Source: Aeromonadales bacterium
GTDB taxonomy: Bacteria > Pseudomonadota > Gammaproteobacteria > Enterobacterales > Aeromonadaceae
Assembly: GCA_012518835.1 (NCBI GenBank)
Contig: JAAYRH010000129.1
Location: 1-34,441, forward strand
Direction of reading: 5' to 3'
Length of the DNA stretch: 34,441 nucleotides
The notes below the pieces were generated by a model that saw only the letters and a program-made list of their open reading frames with translations, did no database searches and was not told the DNA's origin. The translations under genes were made by a program, and so were the position numbers. This document shows, one piece after another, positions 29,382 through 34,441 of the stretch (its first letter is position 1; every line of letters begins with the position of its first letter).

Positions 29382-30431
29382 TTAATCTACATCTTGCCGA
29401 CTCAGTAACATGGCGTCCCCATAACTAAAGAAGCGATAGCGCTGTGCCACTGCTTGTCGGTACGCCTCTTTAATATGCTCGGTTCCCGAAAAGGCACTCA
29501 CTAGCATTAATAAGGTCGACTCAGGTAAGTGAAAATTAGTGACCATGGCATCGACTAACTGAAAACGATAACCAGGGTATATGAAAATATCGGTATCGCC
29601 ATAAAACGGCGCCAACGGTTTACCTTGAGCTAAGCTCGCCTGTGCCGCACTTTCTAAAGAGCGTACCGAGGTGGTGCCTACCGCAATCACTCGACCGCCT
29701 CGCGCCCGCGTAGCGTTAATTTTATCGACGACCTCTTGGGGCACTTCTATATATTCGGCATGCATTTTATGATCGAGTACTTGCTCTACCCGAACCGGCT
29801 GAAACGTTCCGGCCCCCACATGGAGTGTCACAAAGGCTTGCTCTACGCCTTTTTCTTGCAAACGCGCCAATAGCGCTTGATCAAAGTGCAAGCCTGCCGT
29901 CGGCGCCGCCACCGCGCCTGGCTTTTCATTATAAACCGTTTGATAGCGCTCTTTATCTGCCTCGGTGTCGGGTCTGTCTATATAGGGTGGCAGTGGCATA
30001 TGGCCGATGGCGTCTAAAACTTCCAACACGGGCCGTGCATCATGAAAAACAATTTCAAATAAACTGTCGTGCCGCGCCTGCATGGTAGCCGAGATATTAT
30101 CAGCAAAAATGAGCTCTGTACCGGGTTTAGGCGCTTTAGAAGCCCGCACGTGAGCGAGAATGCGCTGCTCATCTAGCACTCGCTCCACTAGCACTTCTAT
30201 TTTCCCACCACTGGCCTTGTTGCCAAACAAGCGCGCCGGTATCACTCGGGTGTTATTAAACACTAATAAGTCACCCGCGTTTATCTGCTCTATCAGCTCA
30301 CTAAAGTGACCATGCACTATCGCGCCGGTATTGCCGTCGAGTTGTAGCAATCGACTACCGGTACGCTCAGCCATAGGATGACGGGCTATTAGTTCGTCGG
30401 GAAGTTCAAAGGTAAAATCGCGGACTAGCAT
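29382..30431 (-). CDS. queA: S-adenosylmethionine:tRNA ribosyltransferase-isomerase
   Basis: This enzyme makes epoxyqueuosine by transferring the ribosyl moiety of SAM to preQ1-34 in tRNA. It has 349 aa. The family segments are intact: [15 protein letters not shown] at the N-terminus, [39 protein letters not shown] and [29 protein letters not shown] precedes the ATG. It is the first gene of the group queA-tgt-yajC-secD-secF and is divergent from the CBS gene. Confidence 0.98.
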   Translation of the reverse strand: MLVRDFTFELPDELIARHPMAERTGSRLLQLDGNTGAIVHGHFSELIEQINAGDLLVFNNTRVIPARLFGNKASGGKIEVLVERVLDEQRILAHVRASKAPKPGTELIFADNISATMQARHDSLFEIVFHDARPVLEVLDAIGHMPLPPYIDRPDTEADKERYQTVYNEKPGAVAAPTAGLHFDQALLARLQEKGVEQAFVTLHVGAGTFQPVRVEQVLDHKMHAEYIEVPQEVVDKINATRARGGRVIAVGTTSVRSLESAAQASLAQGKPLAPFYGDTDIFIYPGYRFQLVDAMVTNFHLPESTLLMLVSAFSGTEHIKEAYRQAVAQRYRFFSYGDAMLLSRQDVD

Positions 30432-30457
30432 GTACCACCTCTTATCGTAACCGCGCT

Positions 30458-30486
30458 AGTCTAGTGAGGCCATGGGCTAGGATCAA
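30458..30486 (-). promoter_or_regulatory. queA promoter (candidate)
   Basis: On the minus strand TTGATC (4/6) and TAGACT (4/6) are spaced exactly 17 nt apart, placing a start near 30451, about 20 nt before the queA ATG. The support is moderate only. Confidence 0.4.
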
Positions 30487-30523
30487 GGCAATTCGAACAA
30501 GACTGCCTTAACCGTGACCTGAG

Positions 30524-30539
30524 CATAATGAATATTATG
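30524..30539. repeat. Short palindrome in the queA-CBS divergent gap
   Basis: CATAAT and ATTATG form a 6-bp inverted repeat around GAAT, near the middle of the 214-bp divergent gap. It may be a regulator site or chance in AT-rich DNA. Confidence 0.25.
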
Positions 30540-30582
30540 GCGATATAGAGTAAGGTCATTGATATAGCGCTTATTCTATTGT

Positions 30583-30617
30583 CCAACGACTTAACCTTCT
30601 TAGAGTTTCATCGTTGG
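30583..30617 (+). promoter_or_regulatory. Inverted repeat upstream of the CBS gene
   Basis: CCAACGA (30583-30589) and TCGTTGG (30611-30617) are perfect inverted 7-mers 21 nt apart. They lie about 30-60 nt before the CBS-protein ATG. They could be operator half-sites or an mRNA leader stem. No clear sigma70 pair was found nearby. Confidence 0.35.
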
Positions 30618-30645
30618 TGACTGTGCATAACAAGAGGAACTCCCT

Positions 30646-31155
30646 ATGTCAGCCCTTGTCTCTGAAATTATGACCCGTAATGTGATTGGCTTGCCCCCCT
30701 CTGCCACCTTGGCCGAAGCGCGCACCTTAATGCAGCGTCACCATATTCGCCATCTGCCGATCCTTGAAGATAGCCGACTGGTTGGACTAGTAAGCCAGCG
30801 CGATATCTTGGCCGCTCAAGAGTCGAGCTTAGAGCAAGGCTTAAATGGTCAGTTTTTAGAGCAACATTCTGTTGCTAACGTGATGATCAAAGAAGTAACC
30901 ACGGTTAGCCCAAAAGCGGGGATCCGTGAAGCCGCCCTTTATTTACAAAAACACAAGTACGGCTGCTTGCCGGTCATCGATAAAGAACAATTAGTGGGCA
31001 TTGTCACCGACAGTGATTTTGTGGCAGTCGCCATTCACTTAATGGAAGTGCTGGACGCGCAATTAGCGGATCCTCTCGCCGATGAGCTTGAATTAGACGA
31101 CCTTGAGCTTGCTAAAGACTACCAGCCCGAGAGCGACGAACTTAACGAGCAGTGA
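30646..31155 (+). CDS. CBS-domain-pair protein
   Basis: This is a 169-aa soluble protein made almost entirely of two CBS motifs: about residues 1-60 (VSEIMTRNVIGLPPSATLAEA ... LVGLVSQRDIL) and about 75-135 (VANVMIKEVTTVSPKAGIREA ... LVGIVTDSDFV). A Bateman module of this kind usually binds adenine nucleotides (AMP, ATP or SAM), but the ligand cannot be deduced. An acidic C-terminal tail follows (DELELDDLELAK). There is no attached enzyme domain, so it is a stand-alone sensor or partner. AGAGGAA precedes the ATG. It overlaps acpH by 4 nt and is divergent from queA. Confidence 0.9.
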   Translation: MSALVSEIMTRNVIGLPPSATLAEARTLMQRHHIRHLPILEDSRLVGLVSQRDILAAQESSLEQGLNGQFLEQHSVANVMIKEVTTVSPKAGIREAALYLQKHKYGCLPVIDKEQLVGIVTDSDFVAVAIHLMEVLDAQLADPLADELELDDLELAKDYQPESDELNEQ

Positions 31156-31787
31156 ATTATTTAGCCCACTTGCATTTAGCCCACTTAAGCCACACCAGCT
31201 TAAGTGGCGCTTTATTAGGCGAGTTTTCTCGCGGTACTATCGACCCCCAGCTGCCGCCTTCTTTGCAGCTGGGTATTCAATTGCATCGTTACATAGACAG
31301 CTTTACCGACGCACATCCTTTGCATGCACAGCGAGTTAGGGCGCTACCTAGTCCCTTTCGTCGTTATGGCGGCATTATTATGGACATGATGTTTGACCAC
31401 TTCCTAGCTAAGCATTGGTCAGATTATCACTGTGGCTCCCTCGCTGACTTTATCGACTATAGTCACCAGCAACTGCTACCTAATGCACACTGGCCACCAG
31501 CCATGGTGACCTTAGTTGAGCGCATTAAAGAATATCAATTACTATCACGCTACCAAACCTTAGACGGCATTACTTATGCCATCGGCGGTATCGATCGCCG
31601 CTTTCGCCGCCCCACACCGCTGCCTCATGTTGGCCCTTTATTAGTGAGTCATTATCCTGAGATGGAACAGGCCTTTTTCGGCTTTTATCCTGAGCTCAGT
31701 CAGTTTGTTCTTACCGAAGCACCCCTACTGGGTTCGGGAAGGGATGACAAAAACCTGGACGACATAACAGAAATCTGGAAGGGATAA
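31152..31787 (+). CDS. acpH: Acyl carrier protein phosphodiesterase
   Basis: AcpH is an HD-related phosphodiesterase that removes the 4'-phosphopantetheine group from holo-ACP. It has 211 aa. The N-terminus MNYLAHLHLAHLSHTSLSGALLG is closely similar to E. coli AcpH. The metal-site region includes GIQLHRYIDSFTD and IIMDMMFDHFLAKHWS. The start is GTG in the GTGA overlap with the preceding CBS gene. The last 16 or so codons (GRDDKNLDDITEIWKG) are encoded by a 40-bp tandem repeat, and the stop lies in its second copy, so the native C-terminus has probably been replaced. The core domain appears complete. It is near queA, as in E. coli. Confidence 0.93.
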   Translation: MNYLAHLHLAHLSHTSLSGALLGEFSRGTIDPQLPPSLQLGIQLHRYIDSFTDAHPLHAQRVRALPSPFRRYGGIIMDMMFDHFLAKHWSDYHCGSLADFIDYSHQQLLPNAHWPPAMVTLVERIKEYQLLSRYQTLDGITYAIGGIDRRFRRPTPLPHVGPLLVSHYPEMEQAFFGFYPELSQFVLTEAPLLGSGRDDKNLDDITEIWKG

Positions 31788-31856
31788 CAGAGACCTGAAC
31801 GACATAACAAAAATCTGGAAGGGATAACAGAGACCTGAACGACACAACAAAAATCT
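31737..31856. repeat. Tandem 40-bp repeat, three copies
   Basis: Units occupy 31737-31776, 31777-31816 and 31817-31856. Each begins GGAAGGGAT and ends AAATCT, with CGACAYAACA inside. The second and third copies differ at one position; the first differs at a handful. Copies abut without spacers, so this is not a CRISPR. The first copy is translated as the end of acpH and the second supplies its stop. GGAAGGGATA recurs inverted at 31907-31916. Confidence 0.9.
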
Positions 31857-31878
31857 GAAAAAAAAGCCTGTAAATAAA

Positions 31879-31894
31879 GGACAATATCTTGTCC
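31879..31894. repeat. Short hairpin after the repeat array
   Basis: GGACAA and TTGTCC form a perfect 6-bp stem around TATC. It is followed by ATAGCTC, not a T-tract, so it is a weak candidate for the acpH 3' end. Confidence 0.35.
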
Positions 31895-31901
31895 ATAGCT
31901 C

Positions 31902-31967
31902 TTGCTTATCCCTTCCCTAGCCCTTGTCTATCTCTTCCTAAGCTCTTGCTCATCCCTTACCTTATTT
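31902..31967. repeat. Imperfect tandem 22-bp pyrimidine-rich repeat, three copies
   Basis: Units start at 31902, 31924 and 31946 with TTGCTTATCCCTTCC, TTGTCTATCTCTTCC and TTGCTCATCCCTTAC. A lone similar piece, CCTTGCTCATTT, occurs at 31999-32010. Together with the 40-bp array and the aceA terminator this accounts for most of the acpH-aceA gap (31788-32089). Confidence 0.65.
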
Positions 31968-32015
31968 CTAGCTTGGCACTCGGCGCTATTTTTTCAGCCC
32001 TTGCTCATTTATAAA

Positions 32016-32044
32016 CAAAAAAATGGCAGCTATTAGGCTGCCAT
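32016..32044 (-). terminator. aceA terminator
   Basis: ATGGCAGC (32023-32030) and GCTGCCAT (32037-32044) form an 8-bp stem with a 6-nt loop. On the minus strand it is followed by seven T and lies about 45 nt past the aceA stop. Confidence 0.85.
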
Positions 32045-32089
32045 AAAAACGAGATAGACTTTATTTATTTTATTATTTAACTCAGAGGG

Positions 32090-33688
32090 TTAGATATTTT
32101 CAAACTGACCCATGGTGTTGTCTTTACCACCGGCTTTTAGAGCGGCGTCACCGGCAAAGAATTCTTTGTGGTCATCACCAATGTTAGAACCAGCCATGTC
32201 TTGGTGCTTAACAGTAGCGATACCTTCGCGGATTTCTTTACGCTGTACACCAGCAACGTACGCCAGCATACCTTCATCACCAAAGTAACCTTTAGCTAAG
32301 TTGTCAGTAGACAAAGCAGCAGTGTGGTAAGTCGGCAGTGTAATTAAGTGGTGGAAAATACCGGCTTCCCGTGCAGCGTCGCGCTGGAAGTCTGCAGTCC
32401 ACTGGTCAGCCACTTCAGCCAACTCAGAGCTGTCGTAATCAGCACTCATCAGACGGTCACGGTCATACCCACTTACGTCTTTCCCTTCTTCAGCCCAAGC
32501 GTCATACACTTGCTGGCGGAAGTTCAAGGTCCAGTTAAATGATGGGCTGTTGTTATAAACCAGCTTAGCGTCTGGCACTACTTTACGAATGCGATTGACC
32601 ATACCCGCAATCTGACCAACGTGAGGCTTTTCAGTCTCAATCCACAGCAAATCAGCACCGTTTTGTAAGCTCGCAATACAGTCCATCACTACGCGGTCTT
32701 CGCCTGAGCCTTCTTTAAACTGGAACAGACCAGAGGCTAAACGCTTAGGCTTGATCAACTTGCCATTTTGCTTAATCACCACGTCGCCATTGTTGATATC
32801 GTCAGCAGAAGCAATTTCGTCGCCGTCAATGAAGCTGTTGTACTGATCACCTAAGTCACCTGGCTCTTCAGTTACCGCGATTTGCTTGGTCAGACCGGCA
32901 CCCAAGGAGTCTGTACGAGCAACGATAACACCGTCATCAACCCCTAACTCTAAGAATGCTAACCGCACCGCGTTGATCTTAGATAAGAAGTCAGCGTGAG
33001 GAACCGTTACTTTACCGTCTTGGTGACCACACTGCTTTTCGTCAGATACTTGGTTCTCAATCTGGATACAGCAAGCACCGGCTTCAATCATTTTCTTGGC
33101 TAACAAGTAAGTCGCTTCATCGTTACCAAAACCCGCATCGATGTCAGCAATAATAGGCACAATGTGTGTTTCATGGTTGTCGATTTGCGCTTCAATTTCT
33201 TTAACTTTAGCGGTATCACCTGCCTTTTGTGCTTCTTCTAGGTCGCGGAACATGTGGTTCAGCTCCCACGCGTCAGCTTGACGTAAGAAGGTATACAGCT
33301 CTTCGATTAACGCAGGTACTGCGGTCTTTTCATGCATAGACTGATCTGGTAGTGGACCAAACTCAGAGCGCATGGCGGCAACCATCCAACCGGACAGGTA
33401 CAAATAGCGACGCTTAGTGGTATTAAAATGTTTCTTGATAGAAATCATTTTCTGTTGACCGATAAAGCCGTGCCAGCAACCTAAAGACTGGGTGTACTGA
33501 GAAGTGTCTTTGTCATAATTAGCCATGTCTTCGCGCATAATTTTTGCGGTGTACTTGGCAATGTCCAACCCAGTTTTAAATCTGTTTTGAGCGCGCATAC
33601 GGGCGGCGTGTTCGGGCTTAATCGCCTTCCATGTCGGGTTGCTTTTAATCAAAGAGGAGAGTGTTTCAACTTCGCTTGCGTATGGCAT
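32090..33688 (-). CDS. aceA: Isocitrate lyase, long (Pseudomonas-type) form
   Basis: This is the first glyoxylate-shunt enzyme, cleaving isocitrate to glyoxylate and succinate. It has 532 aa, the long form found in Pseudomonas and Acinetobacter, not the 434-aa E. coli form. The catalytic motif is KQCGH (Cys220 in SDEKQCGHQDGKV) where E. coli has KKCGH. The Mg-binding segment PIIADIDAGFGN is intact, as is the C-terminal SNIGDDHKEFFAGDAALKAGG. The ATG at 33688 is preceded by AGGACGGA. The gene is monocistronic, with no malate synthase or aceK beside it. The 156-bp leader holds a large inverted repeat but no convincing sigma70 pair. Confidence 0.96.
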   Translation of the reverse strand: MPYASEVETLSSLIKSNPTWKAIKPEHAARMRAQNRFKTGLDIAKYTAKIMREDMANYDKDTSQYTQSLGCWHGFIGQQKMISIKKHFNTTKRRYLYLSGWMVAAMRSEFGPLPDQSMHEKTAVPALIEELYTFLRQADAWELNHMFRDLEEAQKAGDTAKVKEIEAQIDNHETHIVPIIADIDAGFGNDEATYLLAKKMIEAGACCIQIENQVSDEKQCGHQDGKVTVPHADFLSKINAVRLAFLELGVDDGVIVARTDSLGAGLTKQIAVTEEPGDLGDQYNSFIDGDEIASADDINNGDVVIKQNGKLIKPKRLASGLFQFKEGSGEDRVVMDCIASLQNGADLLWIETEKPHVGQIAGMVNRIRKVVPDAKLVYNNSPSFNWTLNFRQQVYDAWAEEGKDVSGYDRDRLMSADYDSSELAEVADQWTADFQRDAAREAGIFHHLITLPTYHTAALSTDNLAKGYFGDEGMLAYVAGVQRKEIREGIATVKHQDMAGSNIGDDHKEFFAGDAALKAGGKDNTMGQFENI

Positions 33689-33758
33689 GGTATCCGTCCT
33701 GTTGTTCTAGTCTATCGAATTGAGGCTCTTATCTAGCGAACCTTTCTACTTCCCTGTC

Positions 33759-33800
33759 ACATCGGCAGGCTTATCTACTTAATTCACCACTTGCCGATGT
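33759..33800 (-). promoter_or_regulatory. Inverted repeat in the aceA upstream region
   Basis: ACATCGGCA (33759-33767) and TGCCGATGT (33792-33800) are perfect inverted 9-mers whose centres are 33 bp apart, about three helical turns. Partial extension is seen outside (TGTC / GACA). They lie 70-112 nt before the aceA ATG. They may be paired operator sites or a leader hairpin. Confidence 0.45.
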
Positions 33801-33844
33801 TAGACAGTCGTTTGTTATATCTTGCTCTGCAACGACAGCGCTTA

Positions 33845-34239
33845 TTATGAATATAGGCTTTGGTCGAGGTGGCCTATTTTTTGTATTTTGCGTTTCCGTT
33901 TGCTCTGCGTTGCCTGCCCTACTAATCTGCGCAATAAGTTAAGAAAGGTCAATACACCACTTAGCAGAATTACTACATAGCTCACATTACGCCAGAAACC
34001 AAAATATCCAAAAAGGCCAACAAAGCCAGCATTGGCAAGGATTGCAGGTGAAACGAGAAACAATAACCAATCACAACTGTAATTAAATTACGAAATATAA
34101 CTACCAATATCAGCAAACCATAAACTAAGAACCAATGTTTTAATTTAACCTTGAACACTAAAAAAGCGATCAAGTAGACATCTATTGGCTGAAAGCTGCT
34201 TAATAATTGAACCAAGATCACAAAAGTGACAATTATCAA
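33845..34239 (-). pseudogene. Probable frameshifted small membrane-protein gene
   Basis: Two overlapping minus-strand frames make one coherent hydrophobic protein if joined by a single-base change. The upstream frame (34239-33982, TTG start) gives membrane-like runs such as IIVTFVILVQLL, VYLIAFLVF and WFLVYGLLILVVIF. After about 34063 the second frame continues with LFLVSPAILANAGFVGLFGYF and VSYVVILLSGVLTFLNLL, then a basic tail (SKRKRKIQK) to a stop at 33845. An extra T in TATTGTTT (minus strand, near 34062-34066) would fuse them into about 130 aa with four or five membrane segments. Starts are TTG with no good Shine-Dalgarno. I recognise no family. Alternatives are a sequencing error, a real 72-aa protein in the second frame alone, or chance in AT-rich DNA. 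Confidence 0.35.
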
Positions 34240-34370
34240 ATAAGAAGCATTCTGTTGCTTGCTGTGGGTTAAAAGACACTTGTTGTTGCTTTATCATTTT
34301 TGTTACTTAGTACCACTTAGCTAGCAACTTAGGTCCTGTTTTTCGGTAACCTTTTATTCTCACCACTGCC

Positions 34371-34393
34371 ATTGATAGCTAACTCCTATCAAT
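34371..34393. repeat. Inverted repeat near the right edge
   Basis: ATTGATAG and CTATCAAT form a perfect 8-bp inverted repeat around a 7-nt loop. The final 200 bp of the window (34240-34441) are AT-rich and otherwise show no gene or named signal. A 21-codon minus-strand frame starting ATGGCAGTGGTG there is too short to support. Confidence 0.3.
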
Positions 34394-34441
34394 TCAATAG
34401 AAAGTAACCAATTCCTTTTAAATGGTACTCGTCCTACTATG

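Noticed and set aside
31737..31856. CRISPR-like array
   Set aside because: The copies abut directly with no unique spacers, and no cas gene is in the window. These are ordinary tandem repeats.
31711..31896. Minus-strand open frame of 61 codons over the 40-bp repeats
   Set aside because: It is merely the repeat array translated on the other strand, producing echoing residues (FCYVVQVSVIP / FLLCRPGFCHP). There is no Shine-Dalgarno or family similarity.

Overview
The window is a compact stretch of gammaproteobacterial core chromosome, about 34 kb, with moderate base composition and little mobile DNA. Two blocks that lie far apart in Escherichia coli are recognisable and sit next to each other here. 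From memory of the families, protein similarity and gene order suggest a marine Aeromonadales-type bacterium (Oceanisphaera/Oceanimonas-like). This is an inference, since no 16S or other marker gene is present. No tRNA, rRNA, CRISPR array, insertion sequence or phage gene was seen.

Left block (1-8.3 kb): purL (minus) is divergent from mltF (plus), as in the E. coli purL-mltF pair. A tiny, very basic ORF follows mltF. A 318-bp gap filled with short repeats comes next, then a universal stress protein (minus).

Central block (6.7-23.8 kb, all minus): read in transcription order from the right, it holds trmJ, the iron-sulfur assembly operon iscR-iscS-iscU-iscA-hscB-hscA-fdx, pepB, ndk, rlmN, then pilF-rodZ-ispG-hisS-yfgM-bamB-der. 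Two abutting type-1 IscR boxes precede iscR, and one runs into the end of trmJ. iscX, which in E. coli lies between fdx and pepB, is absent. Strong hairpin terminators follow fdx, ndk, bamB and der. The Fe-S products RlmN, IspG and ferredoxin depend on the machinery encoded in the same block.

Right block (23.9-31.8 kb): nlpI sits at the junction. It is followed by the Sec/tRNA-queuosine group queA-tgt-yajC-secD-secF (minus), and, divergent from queA, a CBS-domain gene overlapping acpH by 4 nt (plus). acpH lies beside queA in E. coli too. The end of acpH runs into three tandem copies of a 40-bp repeat.

Right edge (32-34.4 kb): aceA encodes the long (532-residue) isocitrate lyase, alone and with a large inverted repeat in its leader. 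An AT-rich tail beyond it holds what looks like a frameshifted small membrane-protein gene.

No clearly new multi-gene system was found. The most unexplained items are the composite intergenic repeat present twice, the 40-bp repeat array that has captured the acpH stop codon, the tiny basic ORF, and the broken membrane-protein gene.
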